64,000 nt of DNA from contig JAIQFC010000004.1 of the NCBI GenBank assembly GCA_020073465.1, forward strand, positions 124,001 to 188,000, read 5' to 3'. The DNA comes from Terriglobia bacterium. Its GTDB lineage: Bacteria > Acidobacteriota > Terriglobia > Terriglobales > Acidobacteriaceae. The notes beneath the pieces were generated by a model that had not been told where the DNA came from, did not search any database, and was given only the letters and a program-made list of their open reading frames with translations. Shown here one piece after another: positions 53,108 to 63,404 of this stretch. The position numbers and the translations under genes are program-made. Each line of letters starts with the position of its first letter. Position 1 is the first letter of the stretch.

Positions 53108-56100
53108 TGCTGGATCACTCCTGCGGCTACGCCAAGGGATGCATTGTGGGACGCTGCGGGCAGGCGCACGATGAACGTGGCACCGTGCCCGTCGGTATTG
53201 TTGTGACACATGATCTCTCCACCGTGCTCCTTCACGATGCCGTAACAGATGCTGAGGCCCAGGCCGGTTCCCTTGCCGACCTCCTTGGTGGTGAAGAAGG
53301 GATCGAAGATCTTATCGGGATTAGAAATTCCAGGTCCGTTGTCGCAGAAAGAAATCTCGACACTGGCTCCCGCCTTAGTGGTCATGATCTCAATCCGCGC
53401 CGGCTGCCGCGTCTCGTGCACGGCATCATAGGCGTTGTTCAGGATGTTCAGGAAGACTTGCTGCAGCTCGTGCGCATCGCCAATGACTTCCGGCAGGCCC
53501 TCGTCAAGATGCTCGATGATTTCGACTCCGTGGCTGTTGAAATCATAGGAACGCAGTTGGATGGTGCGGCGCAGGATGGAATTGAGCTGAATGGCGTTCC
53601 GCTGCGGCGGCATCTGCCGCGCAAACCTCAGAAGGTTCTGCACAATCTGCTTGGTGCGCTGCGCTTCCTGCAGGATGACCCGCATGTCCTTGCGCGCGGT
53701 CTCGGGGAGTTCGGGATTCTCCATGAGCAGGTCGGCAAAGCCGAGAATCGCGGTCAGCGGGTTGTTCACTTCGTGAGCCACGCCGGAAACCAGTTGTCCA
53801 ACCGCGGCCATCTTCTCGGCGTGGACCAGCTTGTCACGCAACACCGTCGAATCGGTGATGTCGGTAAGCACCATGACAATGCTGGTCACGTTGCCCGCCT
53901 CGTCGCGCATCGGGCTGAGATTGGCCGAGAACTGGCCGGGGATTCCGCCCCGCAGAATCTGCAGTTCCAGGTTGTCGATCTGCTGTCCGGCGATCGTGTT
54001 TTCGATGGCGTCGGCCAGCGGACGGATGAAACCGGGAGGCGCCAGTTCCAGTAGAGGCCGTCCCAGCAGATCCTGCTGTTGGAACCCGGCATCGTACCAG
54101 CGGCGATTGGCATAGCTGATCAGCCCCGCAGTGTCGGCGACCAGGATCAGGCTTTGCGTGTTGGCCAGAATCTTGGCGGAAAAGTCGCGCTCCCGGTGCA
54201 GTTCCGACTGGTAGGTTCGCAGGCCGGTCACGTCGAGCATCAATCCGCGAATCTGCAGCAGGTGCCCCTGGTTGTCGTGGAGTCCGAAGGCATTGATCAA
54301 GACATGGATGGGCGAGCCACTCTTGCGCCGTAGTGTCGCTTCGAAGTTGCGCAGGTGGCCGTGCTGTTCCATCGCCTCGGATTGCCGCTGGCGCTGTTCC
54401 GGAGAAAAATAGAGCTGTGTGGGAATGTCGATCTGCAGCAGTTCCTCGCGGCTGGAGTAGCCCAGCATGCGCACCATGGCGTCATTCACTTCAATGAACC
54501 TTCCGCCCGGCGTGCTGAAGAAGAGCCCTTCCTGAATATTGTCGAACAATTCGCGGTAACGACGCTCGGCCTCGCGGCGGTCGGTTATGTCTTTCAGAAC
54601 GTGGATGGTCTGCAGCCCTTCGCTCGATGCGCCGTGCACGCGCGAAGTCGAGACCAGGTAGGTGCGATCGAGAACGGGATGCACGAACTCGTCCGCGTCC
54701 TCCGCCATCGACCGGCAGAAGGGACAAGAATAAGAGGCGGTATCGCCCGCGAGTTCCAGCAGGGCGCGCATGTTGACGCCGATGAGTTCGCTCGGCGGGA
54801 CGCCGATCATGCCCGCCAGGGAACGATTCACGCGCAGAACCCTGTCGGCTTCGTCGTGCACCACGATGAAGTCAGTGATGGCGTCAAAAATCTCCAGCCA
54901 GTGACGGTTCGCCTGCTCGATGCGCGTGAACAGACGCGCATTCTCCAGCGCCATGGCGGCGTGTCCGGCCATCGCTTCCAGAAAAACACGATCCTCTTGG
55001 CCCAGCGGGCTGGAGCGTCCGGAAAGGCAGAGCACTCCGGCCATCTCTGCATTCGAGCCGGGAAGACGCACAACCGTGCAGTCGTCCCAGGCGAGTAACG
55101 AGGCAACTTCGGCACCGAGTAATTCCTTGCACGAGCCGGAGATGATCGTCCCCGTGTGGTGGGCCAGCAACTCGCCAAGGGCTGCACTGAGGCGACGGTC
55201 CAGGTCACGGTCAGGAGGACGATCTGCTGACGGTCCCGCCATCGGCCTCTTGGCGTCGGAACCTGCCTCAGCTTTGACCTCGTTGCTGTGATCTGTTCCC
55301 TTCCCCTCCTCTGCCCTGGGAGCGCGTGGCGCGGAATGCAAAGCCAGAACTTGAAAACGTCCTTCTTGATAGAGGGCGAGCGCGCCTGCCTGCGAGCCGG
55401 TGAGTTCGGCGGCGCGACGGACGAAGCGCCGGGAAAAATCGGGCAAGCGCAGGACGCCGTCAATTTCGCGCGCCAGTTCCATCATGGCCTCGGCGCGACG
55501 GCGGTGCAGCTCCGACAAGTGCAGGTTGTGCGCAACCTCCAGCACGACCGCAACCTGGTTTGACAGGGCGCGCGCGCGCCGGATGTCTTCCTGGGAAATG
55601 CCTGTCCCGTCGAGGCGATCGAGCACTCCAAACATGCCCAGCACCTCGCCTTCCGCACCCAGCAGAGGAACGGCCAGGAATTGCTTCACGTCGTACCGGG
55701 CGATGGCGTTGAGGTTGGCGCCGGGAGTCTTGGTGGCGTCGTCAGTCGAGAAAACTTCTTTCGCACGCAGGGCCCGAGTGGCGACCCCCTCGGGAAACAC
55801 GACCTCCGCGCGCTTGGGGACACCTTTCTCCACGCCGTAGCGAACGCGGAACACATCATCTTCGAGCAAGGCGATAAAGCAGCGTCCGAACCCGAGAAAA
55901 TCAGATGCACGAACCACGAAGGCCTGCAGGAACTGCTCCAGGTTTCCGCTGGAATTCAGCTCGGACGAGATCTCAAGCAGCTGATGCAGTTCGTGAGCCT
56001 GGGCGTGCGCGGTGGCGTAGAGTTCGGCGTGCGCCACAGCCACCGCCCCAAACCCGGCAACGGCGGCGACCAGGGCCTTTTCTTCCCCTGTAAAAACCCC

Positions 56101-57096
56101 GTCCTGCCGCGGATAGACGAGGATCGCCCCTAGTGTCCGGGTGGTGCGGAAAGGCGCTGCGATCAGCATTCCAGGAGACACCAGGTTTCCAAGGGAATGC
56201 ACGTCGGCGCCCAGCGAGAGCGTGATCGGCTCACCGGCCGTCACGGCCCGTTGTGCCAGGTCGGCGGCAAAACGGATCGTCTGCCGGTCGTGCCGCGCAC
56301 GGACGGAGTTGGCCAGCTGAGGTGTCTCCGCGGAGACAGCCCGCAGTTCGAACGGGCCTTCGCGGCGCAGCAACACGCACACCAGCCGCGTGCGCAGCAG
56401 CAGACGCAAACGGTCCGCAATGGCCTCAATGACTGCGGAAACATCGGGCTTTCCGTGCAGGGCCTGGGCCACGTCGGCCAGAATCTCGGCGCGCCGGTGC
56501 TCCTCGTGCGAGACTTCGCTCAGCCGGTTGGCCTCCAGCAGGCTGCCAAGTTGTCCGGCCAGAATTGTGGCTTTCGACGCCAGATCCTCGTTGAAGAAGT
56601 TGCTGTCCGAATCGTGCAGAAAGGTCGTGGCGCCGATGACCTCGTTGAATACCACCAGCGGCGCAGCCATGAGCGATCGTGCTTCGTATTTCGCCGCTGC
56701 GGGAAAAACGGTGGAGTGCACCTGGTTGGCAAAAATCGTCCGCCGCTGCCGGACTGCCTCGGCCGTGACCGCGCTCTCCTCGGCCCGCAGCCGGAGCCCG
56801 ATAAAATGTTGCGCCAGTTTGCCGTCAGCTTGCTCGCCGACCAGTTCGTTTGCGGATTGGCGCCGCCAGAAGTAGACGCCGCTGACCTGAAAAAATTCGC
56901 GGGCTGCACTGCAGAACAGCTGGATCAAAGACCGGGCATCGGAGCGCTCGCTAGCCCTCGCGGCAATGAGCAAGAGCAGCTTCTGGAAGTCCTCGTCGGA
57001 GCCGGGCGCAGCCATGCCGCCCCGCTCAACCGTCGGGTTTGGTCCACCAGGATTCAGCTCGCCACTGCCTGTTAAAGCAAAGGGTTCGCCATTCAC
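53104..57096 (-). CDS. Large GAF/PAS sensor histidine kinase
   Basis: 1330 aa from GTG at 57096. No signal peptide or clear membrane segment, so it is probably cytoplasmic. It has about four GAF-type domains up to residue 720 (for example FIGLRLRAEESAVTAEAVRQRR and QFLAVPLLGAEGEVLGMFGVL), then three PAS domains (about 735-1090; the first contains CPFC). HisKA follows with GVAHEVNNPLTAILGFADLL (His1108), then HATPase (NILNNAYDA, DNGPGI, TTKEVGKGTGLGLS). GAF/PAS stacks usually sense small ligands or redox state. It is the head gene of the kinase-REC-NtrC operon. In the 312-base upstream gap it faces the chemosensory operon. Confidence 0.93.
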   Translation of the reverse strand: MNGEPFALTGSGELNPGGPNPTVERGGMAAPGSDEDFQKLLLLIAARASERSDARSLIQLFCSAAREFFQVSGVYFWRRQSANELVGEQADGKLAQHFIGLRLRAEESAVTAEAVRQRRTIFANQVHSTVFPAAAKYEARSLMAAPLVVFNEVIGATTFLHDSDSNFFNEDLASKATILAGQLGSLLEANRLSEVSHEEHRRAEILADVAQALHGKPDVSAVIEAIADRLRLLLRTRLVCVLLRREGPFELRAVSAETPQLANSVRARHDRQTIRFAADLAQRAVTAGEPITLSLGADVHSLGNLVSPGMLIAAPFRTTRTLGAILVYPRQDGVFTGEEKALVAAVAGFGAVAVAHAELYATAHAQAHELHQLLEISSELNSSGNLEQFLQAFVVRASDFLGFGRCFIALLEDDVFRVRYGVEKGVPKRAEVVFPEGVATRALRAKEVFSTDDATKTPGANLNAIARYDVKQFLAVPLLGAEGEVLGMFGVLDRLDGTGISQEDIRRARALSNQVAVVLEVAHNLHLSELHRRRAEAMMELAREIDGVLRLPDFSRRFVRRAAELTGSQAGALALYQEGRFQVLALHSAPRAPRAEEGKGTDHSNEVKAEAGSDAKRPMAGPSADRPPDRDLDRRLSAALGELLAHHTGTIISGSCKELLGAEVASLLAWDDCTVVRLPGSNAEMAGVLCLSGRSSPLGQEDRVFLEAMAGHAAMALENARLFTRIEQANRHWLEIFDAITDFIVVHDEADRVLRVNRSLAGMIGVPPSELIGVNMRALLELAGDTASYSCPFCRSMAEDADEFVHPVLDRTYLVSTSRVHGASSEGLQTIHVLKDITDRREAERRYRELFDNIQEGLFFSTPGGRFIEVNDAMVRMLGYSSREELLQIDIPTQLYFSPEQRQRQSEAMEQHGHLRNFEATLRRKSGSPIHVLINAFGLHDNQGHLLQIRGLMLDVTGLRTYQSELHRERDFSAKILANTQSLILVADTAGLISYANRRWYDAGFQQQDLLGRPLLELAPPGFIRPLADAIENTIAGQQIDNLELQILRGGIPGQFSANLSPMRDEAGNVTSIVMVLTDITDSTVLRDKLVHAEKMAAVGQLVSGVAHEVNNPLTAILGFADLLMENPELPETARKDMRVILQEAQRTKQIVQNLLRFARQMPPQRNAIQLNSILRRTIQLRSYDFNSHGVEIIEHLDEGLPEVIGDAHELQQVFLNILNNAYDAVHETRQPARIEIMTTKAGASVEISFCDNGPGISNPDKIFDPFFTTKEVGKGTGLGLSICYGIVKEHGGEIMCHNNTDGHGATFIVRLPAASHNASLGVAAGVIQQ

Positions 57097-57127
57097 AAGT
57101 GCTTGGAATCTAAGGGGAAAGTACCTG

Positions 57128-57216
57128 CCATCTCAATTTGAGTCAAGCAAAATGGGAAAAGCGGGTGCCGAGGTGTGAAATCCCGAGAATGCAATGAGAC
57201 GCGGTCTCAGACTGAG
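57128..57216. promoter_or_regulatory. Cluster of palindromic operator-like sites in the divergent region
   Basis: CTCAATTTGAG (57132-57142, within CCATCTCAATTTGAG), TGAGAC-GCG-GTCTCA (57195-57209) and CTCAGACTGAG (57206-57216) lie between the kinase and the TonB/chemosensory operon. Their cores match the element at 47868-47895. On the minus strand TTGACT, 17 bases, TACTTT may form a sigma-70 promoter for the kinase. Confidence 0.5.
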
Positions 57217-57353
57217 AATGATGTTGTGGCTAGAACCCCAGATGAGACGAACCTTACCGATGGGGCATTCCGATCAGAGCGACGCACTCCTTAAAGTATC
57301 TTATTTGCAATCACTTACGTGACGTGACTTTGGTTTTTTCAGGAACCGTTGGG

Positions 57354-57369
57354 TGGCCCGGACGTTGCA
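57354..57369 (+). promoter_or_regulatory. Sigma-54 (-24/-12) promoter of the chemosensory operon
   Basis: TGGCCCGGACGTTGCA matches the sigma-54 consensus TGGCACG-R-N3-TTGCW at every specified position except one (C for A). The invariant GG and GC are correctly spaced. The expected transcription start is about 57380, leaving a 5' leader of about 29 bases with AGGAGGG just before the GTG start at 57409. Confidence 0.8.
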
Positions 57370-57408
57370 CGCCACTGAGGGACCAGCTTTTCCCATCTAG
57401 GAGGGATT

Positions 57409-57753
57409 GTGTCTCAAAGAACGACAGCGACGCTATTGGCGGTGCTGGCACTGGCCGCGACCGCAGGAACGGTGAACGTGCGGGCGCAGCAGGCTCAGAG
57501 TGAAGAGATTGCCCGTCGGGTGAAGACCAAAGTCGCGCCCGTGTACCCCGATCTGGCCCGGAAAATGAACATCACGGGCACGGTGAAAGTGGAGGTGGTG
57601 GTCTCGCCCAACGGCTCGGTGAAGGATGCCCGCGTCATCGGCGGACATCCCGTGCTGGCGAATTCCGCGTTGGAGGCAGTGAAGAAATGGCGCTTTGAAC
57701 CGGCGCCGATGGAAAGCACAGGAGTCATCGATTTCAAGTTCGAGCCGCGGTAG
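57409..57753 (+). CDS. Periplasmic TonB C-terminal domain protein
   Basis: 114 aa from GTG at 57409 with AGGAGG upstream. A signal peptide (LLAVLALAATAGTVNVRAQQ) precedes a TonB C-terminal domain (VAPVYPDLARKMNITGTVKV, then GGHPVLANSALEAVKKWRFEPAP). There is no Pro-rich spacer and the N-terminus looks cleaved, so it is not a conventional membrane-anchored TonB. It opens a chemosensory operon directly under a sigma-54 promoter. The link between the domain and signalling is unexplained. Confidence 0.85.
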   Translation: MSQRTTATLLAVLALAATAGTVNVRAQQAQSEEIARRVKTKVAPVYPDLARKMNITGTVKVEVVVSPNGSVKDARVIGGHPVLANSALEAVKKWRFEPAPMESTGVIDFKFEPR

Positions 57754-57781
57754 TCGCGCCTGACCGCGGAGGAGAAACGGC

Positions 57782-59764
57782 ATGACAATCGGCAAGAAAC
57801 TCTACGTAAACTTCGGAATCATCCTCACCATGGTGATGGTGCTGTTCCTGGTGAACTGGTTTGCCGTCCAGCGGGAGCATGCGGCCAAGGCTGCGGCGGC
57901 CTCGTCGCTCGAACTGGCGGACGCAACCAACTCTGTGCGTTTTCAGATGATGCAGAACCGCCTCTACCTGAGCAACTACCTGCTCAGCGGCGACACGCGC
58001 GAAGTCGACCGCATGAACGAGGGCCTGCGCATCCTGAACGAAAAGCTGGAACAGGGAAAATCGCTGACCAACTCCGACCAGGAGAAATCGGCGCTCGCCA
58101 AGGTGCAGCAACTGGAGCAGTCCTGGGGCAAGGAGTTCGCGCAGCCGTTGATCGACAAGCGCAGAGACGTCGACTCGGGCAACGCCACCGTGGCCGAGTT
58201 GCAGATTTACTACCTCCAGAAAGACGCTTCTTCGTGGGTGAAGAACTCCACTGACGCCCTGGAACTGGCGGACGCCGAGAACCGAAAGCTGGTGGAAGCG
58301 CGCCGCAAATCGGATGAGACCGCGGCCACCGGGACCATCATCGTATCGCTTTTGAGCACACTTCTAGCCCTCGGACTGGGCAGCGCCATTGCCTACCGCA
58401 CGGCGAAGGGGATCACCGAGCCGCTGACCAACCTGATGAAAATCGCTCGGCAGATCGGCAACAGCGGCGATCTGGAGCACACCATCGACGTGAACCGGGA
58501 CGACGAAATCGGCGAACTGGCCCGCACCTTCTCCAAGATGGTCACCTACCTCAAGGAAATGGCATCCGTTTCCGAATCCATTGCCGGCGGCGACCTGACT
58601 GTGGAAGTGAAGCCGCGTTCCAACCACGACACGCTGGGCAACGCCTTCGCGCGCATGGTGGAAGGACTTGCCGGGCTGGTGCGCAGCGTGCGCGACGCGT
58701 CGTCGCAGGTCGCCAGCGCCTCCGGCCAGGTCGCAGGTGCTTCCGACGATTCCGCCAAGATCGGCCTGCAGGCCTCTTCGGCCATCGATGAAGTTACCAG
58801 CACCATGCACGAGATGAGCGTGAACGTGCAGAACATGGTGAAGAGCACGCAGGTGCAGGCCTCCAGCGTGAGCGAGACTTCGGCCTCGATCGATCAGATG
58901 GTGGCCTCGATCCAGCGCGTGGCCGACACCGCCAAGGTGCTGCTCGACATCTCCAACCGTTCGCGGGAGGAAGTCCACAGCGGCATCACGACCATGGAGA
59001 AAGCAACCGATGGTCTGAACCGCATCAACACCACGATCAACTCCTCGGGCGAGATCATCGGAGCCCTCGGCCAACGCGCCGACGACATCGGCAAGATCAT
59101 TGAGGTCATCGACGATCTGGCGGAGCAGACCAACCTGCTGGCCTTGAACGCCGCCATCGAAGCGGCGCGCGCCGGCGAACATGGCCTGGGCTTCGCGGTC
59201 GTGGCCGACGAAGTGCGCAAGCTAGCGGAAAAGTCCGCACAGTCGACCAAGGAAATCTCTGAACTGATTCAGAGCATTCAGAAAGAAGCCCGCAAGGCGG
59301 TCGAGAACATGGACCGCTCGACCAGCATCGTGAACGAAGGCCTGGAACTGGGCGGAGAGCTGAACGCGGCGCTGCGCAAGATCTCGAATGTCGTCACCGA
59401 GGTCTACAAGTTTGCCCAGGAAATCGGCGCAGCGACCAACGAGCAGTCGCACGGTTCCTCCCAGATCGCACGGGCGACCACGCGGCTCAACGAAATCACC
59501 CACGAAATCAACTCGGCCGTGGAAGAGCAGGCTTCCGGAGCGCAAGCCGTGGTCAAAGCCATGGAGCGCATGCGCGAACTGGTGCAGCAGTCGACCTCCG
59601 GCTCGACCGAACTGGCGGCCTCTTCCGAGCAGATGTCGAAGATGTCGCGCGGCCTGCTGGAGTTCATGGACCGCTTCGCGCTGGCGGATTCTTCCGGGCG
59701 CAGCGCGGCCCGCGAGGAACACGGGCGCAACGCGCGGCGTGCCGCCGCCGGGGCGCAGTTCTGA
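57782..59764 (+). CDS. Methyl-accepting chemotaxis protein
   Basis: 660 aa with GGAGGAG eight bases upstream. TM1 is [21 protein letters not shown] helical ligand domain of about 150 residues resembles a 4-helix-bundle sensor. TM2 is [20 protein letters not shown] near 185, followed by HAMP and the cytoplasmic hairpin with tip [20 protein letters not shown]. It ends QF without a CheR-tethering pentapeptide. It should report a periplasmic signal to CheA through CheW. Confidence 0.95.
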   Translation: MTIGKKLYVNFGIILTMVMVLFLVNWFAVQREHAAKAAAASSLELADATNSVRFQMMQNRLYLSNYLLSGDTREVDRMNEGLRILNEKLEQGKSLTNSDQEKSALAKVQQLEQSWGKEFAQPLIDKRRDVDSGNATVAELQIYYLQKDASSWVKNSTDALELADAENRKLVEARRKSDETAATGTIIVSLLSTLLALGLGSAIAYRTAKGITEPLTNLMKIARQIGNSGDLEHTIDVNRDDEIGELARTFSKMVTYLKEMASVSESIAGGDLTVEVKPRSNHDTLGNAFARMVEGLAGLVRSVRDASSQVASASGQVAGASDDSAKIGLQASSAIDEVTSTMHEMSVNVQNMVKSTQVQASSVSETSASIDQMVASIQRVADTAKVLLDISNRSREEVHSGITTMEKATDGLNRINTTINSSGEIIGALGQRADDIGKIIEVIDDLAEQTNLLALNAAIEAARAGEHGLGFAVVADEVRKLAEKSAQSTKEISELIQSIQKEARKAVENMDRSTSIVNEGLELGGELNAALRKISNVVTEVYKFAQEIGAATNEQSHGSSQIARATTRLNEITHEINSAVEEQASGAQAVVKAMERMRELVQQSTSGSTELAASSEQMSKMSRGLLEFMDRFALADSSGRSAAREEHGRNARRAAAGAQF

Positions 59765-59783
59765 CAACACTCGTGAGGGGATC

Positions 59784-60281
59784 ATGAACCGCGAACTTCA
59801 TATCGTGGGCTTCCAGGTGGGACGCGAGACCTATGGCGTGCCCATCACTTCCCTGCACGAGATCGTGCGGGTGCCGGAAATCACTGCGGTGCCGGATGCT
59901 CCCGACTACCTCGAGGGCGTCATCAACCTGCGCGGCAAGATTGTCTCCGTCATGGACCTGCGCAAGCGCTTCGGAGAGAAGCAGATCGGACTGAAGAAGC
60001 ACAACCGCATCCTCGTGGTCGAGCACTCAGGCAGGCTGGCGGGCTTGATCGTCGACTCGGCGTCCGAGGTACTCAAGATTCCTGCCGATGACGTGGAAGC
60101 TCCTCCCGCCGTTTTTCAGGAGGGCGGGTTGAACTGCGTGACCGGCTTGGGAAAGGTAAGAGGACGGCTGGTGGTGCTGCTCGACATGAGCAAATTGCTG
60201 GCTCCGGGCAGCCTGCAGACGAAGAGCGGCGACGCCAAGCCAGCGGCCAAAGCGGAGGGACGCGGAGCAGCAGCGCGTTAG
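59784..60281 (+). CDS. cheW: CheW adaptor
   Basis: 165 aa from ATG at 59784; an in-frame opening upstream overlaps the MCP and is ignored. FQVGRETYGVPITSLHEIVR begins the CheW fold, APDYLEGVINLRGKIVSVMDLRKRFG is its core, and RLAGLIVDSASEVLKI follows. It couples the receptor to CheA. The C-terminal 20 residues are an Ala/Lys-rich tail. Confidence 0.95.
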   Translation: MNRELHIVGFQVGRETYGVPITSLHEIVRVPEITAVPDAPDYLEGVINLRGKIVSVMDLRKRFGEKQIGLKKHNRILVVEHSGRLAGLIVDSASEVLKIPADDVEAPPAVFQEGGLNCVTGLGKVRGRLVVLLDMSKLLAPGSLQTKSGDAKPAAKAEGRGAAAR

Positions 60282-60339
60282 CCAAAAAGGCATCCAGCAG
60301 CGCAGGTGAATTCAGCGTCAGGCGAGAACGAGAACAAGC

Positions 60340-61251
60340 ATGAGCACATCCGGAGCAGCACCTGCTCCCCTATTGACGGAAGCGGAACTGAAGCTGCTGC
60401 AGGCGCTGGTTTACCAGGAGTGCGGCATGCACTTCGACGAGCGCCGCACGCATTTCCTGCAGGACCGGCTGCTGCGCCGGTTGCGCGACTGCCGCGTCGA
60501 TTCTTTCTATGCCTATTACCGGCTTTTGATCAGCCCGGCGGGCAAGGACGAACTGGCCAAGCTGCTGGAGAACCTGACAGTCAACGAGACCAGTTTCTTC
60601 CGGCACAAGGCGCAACTGGACTTGTTTCAGAAACACGTATTGGAGGAACTGTTCAAACAGAAGCAGTCGCGGCGGGAGTACTCGATTCGAGTGTGGAGCG
60701 CCGGCTGCTCCACCGGGCAGGAGGCTTACACGCTGGGCATGCTGGTCACCGATGCCCTGGCGTATTACTACCTGCGCAATCCGCTGCCGGTGGACTTGCC
60801 GCTGCCCAAGCCTCTGGTGCCTCCGCCGTGGCGGGTGGAAGTCCTGGCCAGCGACATCAGCTACTCGGTGCTGCGCGCCGGGCAGGAAGGAACCTATAGC
60901 GAGAATCAGATGGCTTCCGTCGACTACAGCTACCGTCTGCGCTTCTTCGACAAGGTCGGGGAACGCTATGCGGTGAAGAAGCCGCTGAAGGAAATGGTGC
61001 ACTTCGACTTTCACAACCTGAAGACCGAGTACCTGCCGCAGCGCAACGACGTCATCTTCTGCCGCAACGTGATGATGTACTTCGATGAGGCCGAACAGAA
61101 ACGGCTGATCGACAAGTTTTATCGATGCTTGAATCCCAACGGCTACCTGTTTGTCGGCCATGCCGAGAGCCTGCTGGGAATCACCAAGAAGTTCCAGATG
61201 GTGCACCGCGACAGTGGAACGGCATACCAGCGGGTTGAGGTGAGAGAGTGA
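60340..61251 (+). CDS. cheR: Chemoreceptor methyltransferase CheR
   Basis: 303 aa. N-terminal helical domain with QECGMHFDERRTHFLQDRLLRRL, NETSFFRH at the domain junction, SAM site RVWSAGCSTGQEAYTLGML, and DVIFCRNVMMYFDEAEQKRL. All canonical. It methylates receptor glutamates. The stop overlaps the CheA GTG start (GTGA). No TPR extension. Confidence 0.95.
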   Translation: MSTSGAAPAPLLTEAELKLLQALVYQECGMHFDERRTHFLQDRLLRRLRDCRVDSFYAYYRLLISPAGKDELAKLLENLTVNETSFFRHKAQLDLFQKHVLEELFKQKQSRREYSIRVWSAGCSTGQEAYTLGMLVTDALAYYYLRNPLPVDLPLPKPLVPPPWRVEVLASDISYSVLRAGQEGTYSENQMASVDYSYRLRFFDKVGERYAVKKPLKEMVHFDFHNLKTEYLPQRNDVIFCRNVMMYFDEAEQKRLIDKFYRCLNPNGYLFVGHAESLLGITKKFQMVHRDSGTAYQRVEVRE

Positions 61252-63404
61252 CGAATTCCCCAGATGAGCGCGGCGCAGAACTGCGGGATCTCTTCTATGA
61301 GACTTCGCAGGAACTGCTGCAGGCGCTGAACGAAGAGGCACTGAAGCTGGAGAAGCGGCCCGGCGATGAGGAGATCGTGCGCGTGATCCGGCGCACGGTT
61401 CACACTCTGAAGGGCGATTCCGCGGCCTGCGGTCTCCGGGAACTCAGCGAACTGGCGCATGAGTTCGAAGACGCGCTCTCGCTGGAAGGCACGGCCACGC
61501 AAGCCGCGGTCGCAGAGATCGCGTTTGCCGCCGCCGATGTGTTCGCCGAGATGATTGCAGCCTATCGTGGCGCGACCAAGCTGCCCTCGACGCGAAGCCT
61601 GCGCAAGCGGATTGAAGAGCTCACCTCTGCCCCGGCGGCCAAGAAGTCTCGCCGTAAGAAGAAAACGACAGCCGACAAGACGGCTACGGACTGGACCGAG
61701 CACGAAAAGCTCGCCATGAGTCAGGCCCAGGCCAATGGCCAGGACGTGTTTCACGTGGTGGTCAAGATCGACCCGCACTGCGCCATGCCCATTGCGGGAC
61801 GTCAACTGGTCCACAATGCGATCGGGGGGATGGGGCCGATCATTGCAGTGCGGCCGGACCCGAAGTCCCCAGCTGCTTCCAAGCACGTGGAGTTCGTGCT
61901 GGCCAGCGTGCAGACCGTCGAACAGATTGCCGCCAAGTGCCGGATCCCGACCATTGCCGAAGACATCACGGTGGATCTGATGCTGGCGGCAAATCCGATC
62001 TCAGCCAAGACGGAGATGGAGGGCACGGCGGCAGAAGCAGAAGCCGGTAAGGTCATCCCTCCTGCCGAGGCGATCGCGGTCCAACCCTCAACTCCTCTGG
62101 CGGAACCGGCTTCTCCCCAGGCCGCGCTCGAAAATATCTTGCGGGTGGAAGCGGGCCGGATCGACAACGTCCTGAACCTGGTGGGTGAGCTGATCATCGG
62201 CAAGTCCATGCTGCAACAGGCGCTCAGTGAATTCTCCAAGCGCTATCCCAAAGAGTTGCTGCGCGGCAAGTTCGCCGATGCCATAGCTTTTCAGGCGCGG
62301 GTTTTGAACGACCTGCAGCGCTCCGTCATGAAGATTCGCATGGTGCCCGTGGAGCAGTTGTTCCGCCGCTTTCCGCGCATGGTGCGGGACGTGTCGCGGC
62401 AATGCGGCCGTGAGGTTGAACTGGCGCTCAGCGGGCAGGAGACTGACCTTGACAAGGGAATTCTGGATGCCATCGCTGAGCCGCTGACGCACCTGGTGCG
62501 CAACGCCGTCAGCCACGGCATCGAAACGGCCGAGCAACGCCGGCAGGCGGGCAAACCGGCCCAGGGCCTGGTCCGGTTGAATGCCTACCACCAGGGCAAC
62601 CAGGTGGTGGTGGAAGTAAGCGACGACGGACGCGGTATCGATGCTCAGAAGATTCGCAGCAAGGCCATTGAACTTGGCATGGTGACCGCGGAAGAGGCTG
62701 CACGCTTGACCGAAGCGGAAACCCTCGACTTCATTTTTCGCCCGGGCTTCAGTACCGCGGAACAGGTCACCGAAGTTTCCGGCCGGGGCGTCGGCATGGA
62801 CGTCGTCCAGAGCGTACTGCACCGGCTGAAGGCTACGATCAGCGTCGACACGCGTCCCGGACAAGGCACCACATTCCGGCTCAAGCTGCCGCTGACGCTG
62901 GCCATCATCAAGGCTCTCCTGTTCTGGGTGGAGCAGCGCCTGTACGCCATCCCGTTGAATGCTGTGGTCGAGATCTCGCGCACCAGCGAGTCAGAAGTCC
63001 ATCAGGTGGACAACTACGAGGTGCTGCAGTTGCGCAACCAGGTGTTGCCGCTGTTGCGCCTGGGACGATCCCACCTGATCGAGGGAGATCGCAAGTCCGG
63101 CAAGTTGTTCGTGCTCGTCATCACGGTTGGAGAGAGGAAGTACGGCTTGATTGTGGACGCGTTGGACGGGGAAGAGGAATTGGTGATCAAGGCGTTGGAT
63201 GACCAGACTTTCTCGACCGACCTGGTCTCGGGCGCTTCGATCCTGGGTGATGGACGGGTGGTTTTGATCCTGAATCTGCCGGCGGTCGTGGAGCATTTTG
63301 CGCGCTCCCGCCCGCAAGAGGCAGGAACTGCAAGCTCAGGGCTTCTGCTGAGCCATACCGATCGTATGCGTCTGGCACTGAGCGCGACGGGAGGACAGGC
63401 ATGA
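61248..63404 (+). CDS. cheA: Chemotaxis histidine kinase CheA
   Basis: 718 aa from GTG at 61248. HPt domain with phospho-acceptor His52 (RTVHTLKGDSAACGL), a middle region of about 150 residues that may be a P2-like domain, a dimerisation segment (LRVEAGRIDNVLNLVGELII), HATPase (LVRNAVSHGIETAEQRR, DDGRGID, GRGVGMDVV) and a C-terminal CheW-like domain. Its response partner CheB follows. No separate CheY is seen, so the output may be via CheB or a distant CheY-type protein. Confidence 0.95.
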   Translation: MTNSPDERGAELRDLFYETSQELLQALNEEALKLEKRPGDEEIVRVIRRTVHTLKGDSAACGLRELSELAHEFEDALSLEGTATQAAVAEIAFAAADVFAEMIAAYRGATKLPSTRSLRKRIEELTSAPAAKKSRRKKKTTADKTATDWTEHEKLAMSQAQANGQDVFHVVVKIDPHCAMPIAGRQLVHNAIGGMGPIIAVRPDPKSPAASKHVEFVLASVQTVEQIAAKCRIPTIAEDITVDLMLAANPISAKTEMEGTAAEAEAGKVIPPAEAIAVQPSTPLAEPASPQAALENILRVEAGRIDNVLNLVGELIIGKSMLQQALSEFSKRYPKELLRGKFADAIAFQARVLNDLQRSVMKIRMVPVEQLFRRFPRMVRDVSRQCGREVELALSGQETDLDKGILDAIAEPLTHLVRNAVSHGIETAEQRRQAGKPAQGLVRLNAYHQGNQVVVEVSDDGRGIDAQKIRSKAIELGMVTAEEAARLTEAETLDFIFRPGFSTAEQVTEVSGRGVGMDVVQSVLHRLKATISVDTRPGQGTTFRLKLPLTLAIIKALLFWVEQRLYAIPLNAVVEISRTSESEVHQVDNYEVLQLRNQVLPLLRLGRSHLIEGDRKSGKLFVLVITVGERKYGLIVDALDGEEELVIKALDDQTFSTDLVSGASILGDGRVVLILNLPAVVEHFARSRPQEAGTASSGLLLSHTDRMRLALSATGGQA

